Shown piece by piece: positions 24,214 through 33,202 of a stretch of DNA of 39,375 bases. This stretch comes from Oscillospiraceae bacterium (GTDB lineage Bacteria; Bacillota; Clostridia; Oscillospirales; Oscillospiraceae), in the NCBI GenBank assembly GCA_016297855.1, contig JAEDFW010000005.1, positions 1 to 39,375 on the forward strand, in the 5' to 3' direction. The translations under genes and the position numbers were made by a program. Below the pieces are notes generated by a model that had not been told where the DNA came from, ran no database searches, and was given only the letters and a program-made list of their open reading frames with translations. The number at the start of each line of letters is the position of its first letter. The stretch's first letter is position 1.

Positions 24214-25251
24214 TTATTTGTAGAGTTCGGGTTTTTCGATCGTCTCAACCGGCAGGAACTGCGACGTACCGCGCGAGGCGTTCAGCGCGTCACCTGCCAC
24301 ACAGGCGACATAGCCATCCCAAGCCGAGGGACCTGTTAGCTTACCGGCGTGCACCGACTGCACCCACTGGCAGAACTCAATGTCATATGCTTCAATGAAT
24401 CGCTCTTTCCAGTCGGTCATAATGGGCATGGACTCTGCGGGATTGCATGTATCCCAGCCGGCCGGACGTGAACGGCGCACCACCGCATAAGGATCCGGCA
24501 GCTTGACCGTGCCGTTCTCGCAGACAACTTCACACTGAATGTCATAGCCGTAGCCATCGGCCACCTGAACCTCGACGTCGATAAAGCACCCCTTCTTCGT
24601 GCGCATCAGCATAACCTGCGGATTATCGTAGCCCTTGTTGGAGTTGGCGGACTGGCGAACCTTCACACACTGCACGTCGGCATATTCATCGTCCAACAGC
24701 CAGCGGCAGATATCCAGCTCGTGGATCGCAACGTTCGTTACACCGTTCTCGGTTTTGAAGCCCGGACCCTGCGACACGTTGCGGTGGCAGGCCTTGATGA
24801 GCAGCGGCGCGCCAAGCTCGCCGGAGGAGATGATGCGCTTCATCTCGGCATAGCCGCGATCATAGTGGCGCATGAAGCCCACCTGCACCAGACGCTTGCC
24901 GATTTCCAGTTCGCGCGCGATGATCTCTTCGCAGTCTTTGGCATTCTGGCTGAGCGGCTTTTCGCAGAAGCACCATTTTTCCTCGGCCAGCACCTTCATC
25001 ACATAGTCGTGATGCGTGGGGTCAATGGAGGTGATCACAACGGCTTCGACCTCCGGGTCCTTGATCATGCCGTCGCAGTCGTTGCCGAACGAGCGAATGC
25101 CGTATTTTGCCGCAGTTTCGTCAGCGGCGGCCGCCACATAGTCGGACACAGCCACGACCGTAGCGCCCGGCACAGTTTCGATGATACGGCGGCAGTGATC
25201 CTTGCCGATCGCGCCGCACCCGATAACGCCGATTTTCAGAATGCTATCCAT
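24214..25251 (-). CDS. iolG: Inositol 2-dehydrogenase-like oxidoreductase (Gfo/Idh/MocA)
   Basis: A 345-residue NAD(P)-dependent dehydrogenase with the Rossmann motif GVIGCGAIGKDHCRRI (about residues 8-23), the catalytic Lys in CEKPLS (about residue 97), and the active-site pattern NVAIHELDICRWLL with its Asp and His. It is most like inositol 2-dehydrogenases, which oxidise myo-inositol to 2-keto-inositol. Other polyols or inositol isomers are possible. It is the last gene of the operon; the gap from IolD is 16 bases. Confidence 0.8.
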   Translation of the reverse strand: MDSILKIGVIGCGAIGKDHCRRIIETVPGATVVAVSDYVAAAADETAAKYGIRSFGNDCDGMIKDPEVEAVVITSIDPTHHDYVMKVLAEEKWCFCEKPLSQNAKDCEEIIARELEIGKRLVQVGFMRHYDRGYAEMKRIISSGELGAPLLIKACHRNVSQGPGFKTENGVTNVAIHELDICRWLLDDEYADVQCVKVRQSANSNKGYDNPQVMLMRTKKGCFIDVEVQVADGYGYDIQCEVVCENGTVKLPDPYAVVRRSRPAGWDTCNPAESMPIMTDWKERFIEAYDIEFCQWVQSVHAGKLTGPSAWDGYVACVAGDALNASRGTSQFLPVETIEKPELYK

Positions 25252-25267
25252 AGAGCAGTTTCCTCCA

Positions 25268-27190
25268 TTAATATTTTCTTGTGTTCTTCAGATGTGCCAG
25301 ATGATCTTCATAGGCTGCCAGGTTGCGCGGGTTTTCCGATACCTCGGTATCGCCTACACGCCACCACGCGCCGTAGCCTTCGGTCATGGACTTCGGCAGC
25401 ACACGGATGTCGAACAGCACTGGTACGCCTTCGATCTTCTTGGCGTCGGCAATGGCCACGTACAGCTCGGAAAGCGTATGGATGGTATAGGATTTGCAGC
25501 CGTAACCCTCGGCGATCTTGGCAAAATCCACCGGCATGAAATTGCCGGAGAAGGTGCCGTCTTCTCCGCGGAAGCGAAGCTCAGTGCAAAGCGTCTCATT
25601 GCCGTGACCGACCTGCAGATTGTTGATGCAGCCGAAGCTGGCATTGTTGAACAGGCAGATATTGATCTTTTTATGCTCCTGCAGCGCCGTCAGCATCTCC
25701 GAATGGAGCATGATGAATGAGCCGTCACCCACCATTGCGTAGACATCCCGGTCGCCGATGGCATACTTGACGCCCAGCGCGCCGGAGACTTCGTAGCCCA
25801 TGCAGGAATAGCCGTACTCCATATTATAGGTATCCACGCCTCTGGGACGCCACATCCTCTGCATATCGCCCGGCAGCGAGCCGGATGCGCCGATCACAAC
25901 GTCCTGCGGATCGATGGCATGGTTGATCGCGCCGAGTACCGCCGTCTGCGTGAGATCTGCCTGCAGATCCTCTGCAAAACGGAACGCAGAACCGGCATTT
26001 GCATCGTTAACCTCCGGCACATAGCCTTCGCCGAAGCAGATGCTGTCCAGACGGTCAAGCTCTTTCTGCCAGCGCGCACGCGCATCGGCGACCTCGGTGG
26101 TATACGGCGCTTTGTAGCCGTCCAGCGCCGCAAGCAGTGCTGGCAGAGCACGTTTGGCGTCGGCGACCACGGGCACGGCGTCCAGCTTCAGCGCCTGGAA
26201 CTCAGAAACGTTGATGTTGACAAAGCGCGCATCCTCGCGGAACAGCCATTTGGACGCGGTCGTAAAATCGGTATACCGGGTACCGACACCGATGATCACG
26301 TCGGCCTCGCGTGCAATCTCATTTGCAGCCGAGCAGCCCGTCGTGCCGATGCCGCCCAGATTCAGCGGGTGATCCCACACGATCGCGCTCTTACCGGCCT
26401 GTGTCTCGCCGAAGGGAATCCCCGTTGTCTCGGCAAAGGCACGGAATTCATCATGCGCCTCACTGTAGCGCACACCGCCGCCGCAGATGAGAAGCGGCTT
26501 TTTTGCTGCACGGATGACCGCCGCAGCCTCGCTGATCGCTTCGTCTTCAGGTGCGCGGCGTGCCAGCCGCCAGACACGTTTGGCAAAGAAGCTCTCGGGA
26601 TAGTCATATGCCTCGCCCTCGACGTCCTGCGGCATGGCAATGCAGACCGCGCCAGTATTCGCCGGATCGGTCAGCACACGCATGGCGCTGATCATCGCGC
26701 TCATCAGCTGCTCGGGCCGCACCACACGATCCCAGTACCGGCACACAGGCCGGAATGCGTCGTTGGTAGACAGCGACAGATCGTGCACCTGCTCCACCTG
26801 CTGCAGCACCGGGTCGGGCTGGCGGCAGGCATAGACGTCGCCAGGAAGAATCAGCACAGGAATATTGTTCGCCGTAGCCGTGGCGGCAGCTGTCACCATA
26901 TTGGCGGCGCCCGGGCCAACCGAGGACGTCACAGCGATGATCTTCTTGCGCTTGCACTGCTTGGCAAAGGCCACTGCGGTATGCGCCATACCCTGCTCAT
27001 TCTTGCCCTGCCAAACGTGCATCCGGTGTGCTTCCTGCGTCAGCGCCTGACCCAGGCCCACCACATTGCCATGACCAGGAAGCATAATGACGCCCTCAAT
27101 GAATGGATGCTCTGCGCCATCAACGCTCAGGTACTGGTTTTCCAGAAAACGAACAAGCGCCTGTGCCATAGTCAAACGAATGGTGTTCAT
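25268..27190 (-). CDS. iolD: Trihydroxycyclohexane-1,2-dione hydrolase (IolD), TPP enzyme
   Basis: The 640-residue length and order of domains fit IolD, the thiamine-diphosphate enzyme that opens the inositol-derived diketone ring to 5-deoxyglucuronate. Visible features: the early PGHGNVVGLGQAL and TSSVGPGAANMVTAA segments, the middle domain GGGVRYSEA, and the TPP/Mg motif beginning GDGSF and ending in NN near residues 487-515. The C-terminal KSMTEGYGAWWRVGD element is typical of IolD and not of acetolactate synthases. This supports a true cyclitol pathway in the operon. Confidence 0.9.
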   Translation of the reverse strand: MNTIRLTMAQALVRFLENQYLSVDGAEHPFIEGVIMLPGHGNVVGLGQALTQEAHRMHVWQGKNEQGMAHTAVAFAKQCKRKKIIAVTSSVGPGAANMVTAAATATANNIPVLILPGDVYACRQPDPVLQQVEQVHDLSLSTNDAFRPVCRYWDRVVRPEQLMSAMISAMRVLTDPANTGAVCIAMPQDVEGEAYDYPESFFAKRVWRLARRAPEDEAISEAAAVIRAAKKPLLICGGGVRYSEAHDEFRAFAETTGIPFGETQAGKSAIVWDHPLNLGGIGTTGCSAANEIAREADVIIGVGTRYTDFTTASKWLFREDARFVNINVSEFQALKLDAVPVVADAKRALPALLAALDGYKAPYTTEVADARARWQKELDRLDSICFGEGYVPEVNDANAGSAFRFAEDLQADLTQTAVLGAINHAIDPQDVVIGASGSLPGDMQRMWRPRGVDTYNMEYGYSCMGYEVSGALGVKYAIGDRDVYAMVGDGSFIMLHSEMLTALQEHKKINICLFNNASFGCINNLQVGHGNETLCTELRFRGEDGTFSGNFMPVDFAKIAEGYGCKSYTIHTLSELYVAIADAKKIEGVPVLFDIRVLPKSMTEGYGAWWRVGDTEVSENPRNLAAYEDHLAHLKNTRKY

Positions 27191-27205
27191 GCTATATCCT
27201 CCTTT

Positions 27206-28000
27206 TTAGCCGCCCTGAAAGATATGCTCGTTGGCATCGCTCTTCCACAGCCATTCATGTTCCTCATCATCGATGCGCGTCTTGCGCCAGGGATCGCCAT
27301 CGAGATGGCGGATGCCCCATGCGTAGCACATCGCATAGCCCGGCGCAGCAGCCTGCGAATGGAAGCCGCTGTTGATGACCGCCAGACCGTTGTGGCCCGT
27401 TTTATAGATCTCGCCGTTGGCAAAGCCCGCGCCGAACCCCTGCGGATGGTCAAAACGGTAGAAATACACCTCCGGCTGCGGATGATGATGCGGCGGATAC
27501 GACGACCATTTGCCAGGGAAGTTGAGCACCTCACCCAGCACCATGTTGGAAAACGGTGCGTTGTCATAGTCGAAGAACGTCTTGATCTCGCGGCGCATAC
27601 AGCCCATCAGTTCTCCGTTCGCACCGGCGTGCTGCACCTGTACCGTTTCCGGCGTATACATGACAGGCGTATATGTGCGCTCGTTGCGCGTGGCCTGCAG
27701 ATACAGCTCGCTGTGCGCGGATGCACAGATCGTGATCTTCGTGTCCTTCGGTGCCAGCAGGCAGTAGGCCTCATGCCGGAAGCAATCGGGCCGCACGGCA
27801 GCAACGCGCTCACCGTTCCATGTATACTCCACTTCGCCGCTGAGCAGAAGGATTGCAACCTCTTTTTCAGCGCTTTCATAGCAGTATTCATCTCCGGGCT
27901 CAAGCACCAGCACTCCCACATCCATCTGTGTGCCCAGATCGTCTGTTTCTGCGTCTATGTATGCCGTATAACCGCGCTGCGGCTGTTTTGACAGATACAT
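27206..28000 (-). CDS. iolB: 5-deoxy-glucuronate isomerase (IolB)
   Basis: A 264-residue bicupin that converts 5-deoxyglucuronate to 2-deoxy-5-keto-gluconate. The metal-site motif SSYPPHHHPQPEVYFYRF (about residues 160-177) and GFHSQAAAPGYAMCYAW are characteristic. It lies between iolD and iolE with 11-15 base gaps. Confidence 0.9.
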   Translation of the reverse strand: MYLSKQPQRGYTAYIDAETDDLGTQMDVGVLVLEPGDEYCYESAEKEVAILLLSGEVEYTWNGERVAAVRPDCFRHEAYCLLAPKDTKITICASAHSELYLQATRNERTYTPVMYTPETVQVQHAGANGELMGCMRREIKTFFDYDNAPFSNMVLGEVLNFPGKWSSYPPHHHPQPEVYFYRFDHPQGFGAGFANGEIYKTGHNGLAVINSGFHSQAAAPGYAMCYAWGIRHLDGDPWRKTRIDDEEHEWLWKSDANEHIFQGG

Positions 28001-28011
28001 ACCGTACCTCC

Positions 28012-28914
28012 TTACAGACCCGTCTGCGTGCGGATATAGGCGCGTGCTTTCATTGCATACTCCAGCGGGTCAGCCTTGGCAGGATCCTGCTCTGCCTCGA
28101 CCAGCAGCCAGCCCTCATAACCAGCTTCATCCAGCACGCGGAAAACAGGCGCGAAGTCTACATCGCCGTCGCCCGGAACGGTAAACGCGCCGTTGCGCAC
28201 CGCCTGCAGGAAGCTCCATTCATTGGCTCTGGCCTGCTCGACGACCGGCAGGCGCATATCCTTGAGGTGGACGTGACCTACGCGCGAGACATACTTTTTC
28301 AGCATCGCCAGCGGATCCTCGCCGGCAAAGGTGAAGTGGCCCGTGTCATAGCACAGCCAGACCAGCTTTGGATCGGTGTTTTCCATCATGCGCTCGGTCT
28401 CTGCTGCCGTCTGCACGACGGTACCCATGTGATGATGATAGCAGAGCTTGAAGCCGCGTGAAGCCGCCATGCGCCCCAACGCATTGAGGCCATCGCAGAA
28501 GCGATCCCATTCGGCGTCGTCCATGACGTGCTTGTGGCCGCCGGTGAGCACCGGCGTGTCCATCTGGCCCTGAATGGAATAACTCTGTTCACTGACATTG
28601 ATGCGGTCAGCACCCACGGCAGCCAGGAAGTCCAGTTCCTTCGAGAACGCCTGCGCAACCTCGTCATACGGCTGCGTCAGCAGGAACGAAGAAAACCACC
28701 GGCTGGCGATCCGCATTCCTCGCAGATCCAGCTGACGCTTCAGCTCCGCAGGATCCGAAGGATACTTGTTGCCGATCTCACAACCCGTAAATCCAGCCAG
28801 TGCCATCTCGCTCACCGTCTGCCGGAAGGTGTTTTCTGCGCCCAGTTCGGGCATATCGTCGTTGCACCAGCCAATGGGTGCAACACCAAGTTTGACTTTT
28901 TCTGCATCCAGCAT
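28012..28914 (-). CDS. iolE: Inosose dehydratase-like TIM barrel (IolE)
   Basis: A 300-residue TIM-barrel protein of the IolE type, which removes water from 2-keto-inositol. KLGVAPIGWCNDDMPELG at the N-terminus is the hallmark of IolE. CYHHHMGTVVQ, CYDTGHFTFAG, VGHVHLKDM and LLVEAEQDP carry the expected metal and active-site residues. It follows the malic enzyme gene by 14 bases. Confidence 0.9.
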   Translation of the reverse strand: MLDAEKVKLGVAPIGWCNDDMPELGAENTFRQTVSEMALAGFTGCEIGNKYPSDPAELKRQLDLRGMRIASRWFSSFLLTQPYDEVAQAFSKELDFLAAVGADRINVSEQSYSIQGQMDTPVLTGGHKHVMDDAEWDRFCDGLNALGRMAASRGFKLCYHHHMGTVVQTAAETERMMENTDPKLVWLCYDTGHFTFAGEDPLAMLKKYVSRVGHVHLKDMRLPVVEQARANEWSFLQAVRNGAFTVPGDGDVDFAPVFRVLDEAGYEGWLLVEAEQDPAKADPLEYAMKARAYIRTQTGL

Positions 28915-28928
28915 TGCTTTTTCTCCTT

Positions 28929-30101
28929 TCAGATTCTGGCCACGCCGGTTTTGCGCGCGGCCTCGGCCACTGCTTTGGCAACTGCGGGACCGACCCGCGG
29001 GTCAAATGCCTTGGGAATGATGTTTTCCGGCGAGAGTTCTTCCTCCGGGATAAGCGCTGCAAGCGCGGCCGCGGCTGCCATATTCATCTCGTCGTTGATA
29101 TCCGAAGCGCGCACGTCAAATGCGCCGCGGAAGATACCTGGGAATGCCAGCACATTGTTGATCTGATTGGGATAATCGCTGCGTCCCGTGGCAATTATGG
29201 CCGCGCCGCCTGCCTTCGCCTCCTCGGGGAATATCTCCGGCGTCGGATTCGCGCAGGCAAAGATGATCGCATCACGCTTCATGGTCTTGACCATTTTTGT
29301 CGTGAGCGTGCCCGGCGCAGATACGCCGATGAACACATCCGCATCCACGACCGTCTCGGTCAGCGTGCCCGGACGGCAGTTGAGGTTCGTCACCTCGGCC
29401 ATTTCCTGCTTGATCCAGTTCAGACCCTCGCGGCCTTTGTAGATCGCACCCTTCCGGTCGCACATCGTGATATTCCGAAAGCCTGCCGCCAGCAGCAGCT
29501 TCACGATCGAAATTGCCGCCGCACCGGCGCCGCTGGTCACGATGCGGATATTCTCCTTTTTCTTCCCAACAACCTTCAGCGCGTTCGTAAGACCCGCCAG
29601 CGTGATCACCGCCGTACCGTGCTGGTCGTCATGAAAAACAGGGATGTCGCATTTCGCCTTCAGCTTGCGCTCAATCTCAAAGCAGCGCGGCGCGGAGATA
29701 TCCTCCAGATTGATGCCGCCGAACGAACCGGAGATGTTGTAAACGGTATTGACAAATTCATCCACGTCTTTCGTCCTGACACAAAGCGGGAACGCATCCA
29801 CCCCGCCAAACGTCTTGAACAGGACGCATTTGCCTTCCATGACCGGCATGCCGGCCTCGGGGCCGATATCGCCGAGCCCCAGCACTGCCGAGCCGTCGGT
29901 AATGACAGCGCAGAGATTGTGCCTGCGGGTCAGCTCATATGACAGATTCACGTCCTTCTGGATCTCCAGACACGGCTGTGCCACGCCTGGCGTATATGCC
30001 AGTGACAGATCGTCCCGGCTTGCCACCGGCACCGTTGCCGTCACCTCGATCTTGCCGCGCCACTGGCCATGCAGCCGCAAGGATTCTTTTGCATAGTCCA
30101 T
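28929..30101 (-). CDS. NAD(P)-dependent malic enzyme (decarboxylating)
   Basis: A 390-residue short-form bacterial malic enzyme converting malate to pyruvate and CO2. SLAYTPGVAQPC, ITDGSAVLGLGDIGPEAGMPVMEGK, the metal motif FHDDQHGTA and a Rossmann motif (TSGAGAAAISI) are intact. In this operon it could feed pyruvate, or, with the LarA homologue, handle a racemised hydroxyacid. The gap to larA is only three bases. Confidence 0.92.
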   Translation of the reverse strand: MDYAKESLRLHGQWRGKIEVTATVPVASRDDLSLAYTPGVAQPCLEIQKDVNLSYELTRRHNLCAVITDGSAVLGLGDIGPEAGMPVMEGKCVLFKTFGGVDAFPLCVRTKDVDEFVNTVYNISGSFGGINLEDISAPRCFEIERKLKAKCDIPVFHDDQHGTAVITLAGLTNALKVVGKKKENIRIVTSGAGAAAISIVKLLLAAGFRNITMCDRKGAIYKGREGLNWIKQEMAEVTNLNCRPGTLTETVVDADVFIGVSAPGTLTTKMVKTMKRDAIIFACANPTPEIFPEEAKAGGAAIIATGRSDYPNQINNVLAFPGIFRGAFDVRASDINDEMNMAAAAALAALIPEEELSPENIIPKAFDPRVGPAVAKAVAEAARKTGVARI

Positions 30102-30104
30102 GTG

Positions 30105-31367
30105 TCAGTTCACCCCTTCTTCTTTCACCACCGGCAGCGTTGCGCCGCCAAACGGCATCGCAAGTACGCGCGCATCCGGGCCGTATCGTTCCATCGCCTC
30201 GTCAAACGCCGCCTGCGCCGACGGCTGCGGATTCAAAAAGATGCTGCGCACAAAATCGCTGTCCATTTTGCTGACAAGATCGATCCGCGCGTTTTCCAGC
30301 ACCATTCCAATTGCCGCCGCCTTGTGTCCGCCCAGTTCAAATTCTCTGCCGATGCGCTCAACCATTGCGTGCGCGCTCGGCGAGCCGGTCAGCCACTGTT
30401 CAAACTTCGCGCTGCCGAGTCCTTCCTGGCACGCGCCGATCAGAATGATCGTACCACCCTTTTTCACCGCGTGCTTGGCATTGTCCAACGCCTTCTGCGT
30501 CTGATAGAGATTGGCGTCCTTTGGTGCGCCGCCCTGCGAAACCAGAACAATGTCTGCTTTCTGCGCGATTGGCTTGCGGTACATCCGGTCCAGATACTGG
30601 CATCCCGCGCGGTGCGCCAGAACGGCATCGCCCGCGACGGCATAGACGATCTTTCTGTGTTCGTCAAGCACCACATTGACAATGTAATCCACGCCGCAGA
30701 TCCTGCCGGCTTCTTCAATATCCTGCCGCAGCGGGTTCGTGTCCAGATTGCCGGCACAGGCCAGCTCGCTGACCATCATCCGGTGGTTGGCCTGAATCGC
30801 CGCTGGCGTGGACACGCCCGGCATGATCGCCTTCACGCCGCCGGAATAGCCTGCGAAATAATGAAATTCAATATTGCCCGTGCAGATGCGGAAATCTGCC
30901 TGTGCCACCGCGCGCGTCACATCAACCGGCGTGCCGTTTTTTGTCACGCCCATATGCACGCAGTCGTCCGGATCGGAGTCCACGCAGCGCACCCGGCGAA
31001 ACACCTCGCTGCCTGCGAGCCGTTCCTGTTCCTGCACGGTATGATGCCGGTGGGAACCGAGCGCAAAAACTACCGTAATATCCTCATCCCGGCAGCCGGC
31101 CGCGTGGAGCTCATCGAGGATTGCCGGCAGAATCTCACTGCTCGGCACCGGACGGGAAACGTCGCTGGCAATGATGGCGATCTTCTGCCCGGGCTTTGCC
31201 AGCGTGTGAAGCGGCTCTGCGCCGATGGGGTGCGCGAGTGCATGACGTACCGCGTCCTCACCGCGCCGCTCATGCTGCATCTCGTTGGCTGTAAGCACGC
31301 CCATCAGGTTTTTTTCCGGCACCTGCACCGTCTGCACGCCTGTGCCATAGCCAAATTCCAGCTTCAT
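30105..31367 (-). CDS. larA: LarA-family nickel-pincer racemase/epimerase
   Basis: A 420-residue homologue of lactate racemase. Residues matching Lactobacillus LarA are present in order: DVSRPVP (69-75), GSHRHHT (His106), FHYFAGYSGGVK (His169 and the cofactor-bound Lys179) and NH (His195). LarA homologues are known to act on lactate, malate and other hydroxyacids, including sugar acids. The neighbours (cyclitol enzymes, transketolase, malic enzyme) argue for a substrate other than lactate. The cofactor-making larB, larC and larE genes are not in the window. Confidence 0.88.
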   Translation of the reverse strand: MKLEFGYGTGVQTVQVPEKNLMGVLTANEMQHERRGEDAVRHALAHPIGAEPLHTLAKPGQKIAIIASDVSRPVPSSEILPAILDELHAAGCRDEDITVVFALGSHRHHTVQEQERLAGSEVFRRVRCVDSDPDDCVHMGVTKNGTPVDVTRAVAQADFRICTGNIEFHYFAGYSGGVKAIMPGVSTPAAIQANHRMMVSELACAGNLDTNPLRQDIEEAGRICGVDYIVNVVLDEHRKIVYAVAGDAVLAHRAGCQYLDRMYRKPIAQKADIVLVSQGGAPKDANLYQTQKALDNAKHAVKKGGTIILIGACQEGLGSAKFEQWLTGSPSAHAMVERIGREFELGGHKAAAIGMVLENARIDLVSKMDSDFVRSIFLNPQPSAQAAFDEAMERYGPDARVLAMPFGGATLPVVKEEGVN

Positions 31368-31373
31368 GCGCGC

Positions 31374-32336
31374 TCAGCCCTTTCTGCCCAGCACGGCAAG
31401 CACCTGCCGGACGATGTGCTCAGCTGTCAGGCCGAATCGCTTCTGCAGATAGCTCTGCGGGCCGACCTCGCCGAATTCGTCTTCCACTGCCACGCAGCAT
31501 GCGGGCGTGGGACACCGTTCCGCCAGCACCTGCGTCACTGCATCATACAGTCCGCCGTTCCTGCTATGGTTCTCCGCCACGACCACCGCGCCTGTTTTGC
31601 GCGCATATTCGACCACCGCCTCTTCATCCAGCGGCTTGATCGAGAACATATCCAGCACAGACGCCTGAATCCCCTGCTGCTCCAGCGTCTTTGCCGCCTG
31701 CAGCGCCTCGTGTACCATGATGCCTGCGGCAAAGATGGCAACGTCGCCGCCTTCCCGCAGCGTCACGGCCTTGCCGATGGGCAGCTCGCTTCCGTCTTCA
31801 TACACGCGGGCATACTGCTTTCTGCCGACGCGGATGTATTTTACACCCGGGCGGTTGACGCACTGACGCAGAACGCTGATCAGCATCGTCGGGTCGGTCA
31901 CGTCGATGACCGTTGCGCCCGGCAGCGCGCGGTACAGCGCCACATCCTCAAACGGCATGTGTGTGCCGCCGTTCAGCGCGGCCGTCACGCCGGGATCGGT
32001 GCCGATGATGGTGATATCGTTCTTTGCGTATCCGCCGGACAAAAATGCCTGATCGTAGCAGCGGCGGGATGCAAACGGCCCAAAGGTGTGTACGATCGGC
32101 TTGAAGCCGACGGATGCAAGACCGCACGCCACGCCGATCATATTCGCCTCTGCAATGCCGCAGTTGATCCCCTTATCCGGGTTGGCTGCGGCCCATTTTG
32201 CCGTGCCGATGCAGTTCATCAGATCCGCGTCGAGATAGATGACGTCGGGATCCTCTGCCGCCAGCGCGGGGATGGTCTCGCCCAGAACCGATTTGCACAG
32301 GCGCGGATCAAGTTCTCCGGTATAGACAATCTTCAT
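31374..32336 (-). CDS. Transketolase C-terminal subunit (split transketolase)
   Basis: A 320-residue protein with the pyrimidine-binding and C-terminal domains of transketolase (DADLMNCIGTAKWA, NCGIAEANMIGVACGLA, HTFGPFASRRCYDQ, VVVAENHSRNGGLYDAV). With the N-terminal subunit it would form an alpha2-beta2 enzyme that moves two-carbon units between sugar phosphates. The N-terminal subunit gene is immediately upstream, with a gap of 3 bases. Confidence 0.9.
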   Translation of the reverse strand: MKIVYTGELDPRLCKSVLGETIPALAAEDPDVIYLDADLMNCIGTAKWAAANPDKGINCGIAEANMIGVACGLASVGFKPIVHTFGPFASRRCYDQAFLSGGYAKNDITIIGTDPGVTAALNGGTHMPFEDVALYRALPGATVIDVTDPTMLISVLRQCVNRPGVKYIRVGRKQYARVYEDGSELPIGKAVTLREGGDVAIFAAGIMVHEALQAAKTLEQQGIQASVLDMFSIKPLDEEAVVEYARKTGAVVVAENHSRNGGLYDAVTQVLAERCPTPACCVAVEDEFGEVGPQSYLQKRFGLTAEHIVRQVLAVLGRKG

Positions 32337-32339
32337 GGC

Positions 32340-33182
32340 TCAGCCCTCCAGTGCCGCCAGCTCACTGCGAAGCTGCGCGGTCCATCTGTCGTATTGTTCG
32401 TCGCTGACGCTGATCGAATGGTTCATCGGCATCGCAGCCACTTCCGCAATGCCCGCGCCCTTGACGGTATCAAGAACGATGGCATATGGCTTCTCTCCGC
32501 CTGCACGCGTGCGTGCAAGCGCTGCCGCAATCGCTTCCACATCATTGCCGTCGACCTTCACGGTATCAAAGCCAAAGGCGCTGAACTTTGCCACATAGTC
32601 GCCCATGGGATACACATCCTCCGTCCAGCCGTCAAGCTGCCGCTTGTTCCAGTCCAGCAGCACCACAAGATTCGACAGCTTTTTCGCCGCCGCGAAAGCA
32701 AGCGCTTCCCAAACTTGGCCCTCATTGCTCTCTCCGTCTCCAACGATCAGGAACGTACGGCTGCCGCGTCCACGAATGCGGTCGCCCATCGCCATGCCGG
32801 CAGCCAGCGACGTGCCCTGTCCGAGCGAGCCGGTCGTCATATCCACGCCCGGCGTCTTATTGCGGTCGCAGTGGCTGGGCAGGCGTGTGCCGGGCCGGTT
32901 CAGCGTCTTGAGTTCTTCATACGGGAAATATCCCTTTACAGCCAGCGTGCCGTAGACAGCCGGGCCTGCGTGCCCCTTGGAGCAGACCAGCTTGTCGCGC
33001 TCCGGCCACTGGGGGTCGGCAGGATTGATCTTCATCTCTTCGCCGTAGAGTACGGCCAACACATCGCAGATCGACAGTGCACCGCCCAGATGACCGGAGC
33101 CCAACGAGTGAATGGCCTCCAGCGCCGCCAGGCGGATTTTAACTGCCAACGCCTGCAGTTCCTGCTTTTTCGCTTGTTCCAT
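32340..33182 (-). CDS. Transketolase N-terminal subunit (split transketolase)
   Basis: A 280-residue thiamine-diphosphate domain: HSLGSGHLGGALS, GSLGQGTSLAAGMA and the TPP/Mg motif VGDGESNEGQVWEA with DWNKRQLDG. The ATG at 33182 has AAAGGTG upstream; the in-frame extension to 33215 overlaps the pgk stop and has no ribosome site. Split transketolases in bacteria often act on special sugars rather than the housekeeping pentose phosphate pathway. Confidence 0.92.
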   Translation of the reverse strand: MEQAKKQELQALAVKIRLAALEAIHSLGSGHLGGALSICDVLAVLYGEEMKINPADPQWPERDKLVCSKGHAGPAVYGTLAVKGYFPYEELKTLNRPGTRLPSHCDRNKTPGVDMTTGSLGQGTSLAAGMAMGDRIRGRGSRTFLIVGDGESNEGQVWEALAFAAAKKLSNLVVLLDWNKRQLDGWTEDVYPMGDYVAKFSAFGFDTVKVDGNDVEAIAAALARTRAGGEKPYAIVLDTVKGAGIAEVAAMPMNHSISVSDEQYDRWTAQLRSELAALEG

Positions 33183-33202
33183 TGCGTTCACCTTTCTGCA
33201 AA

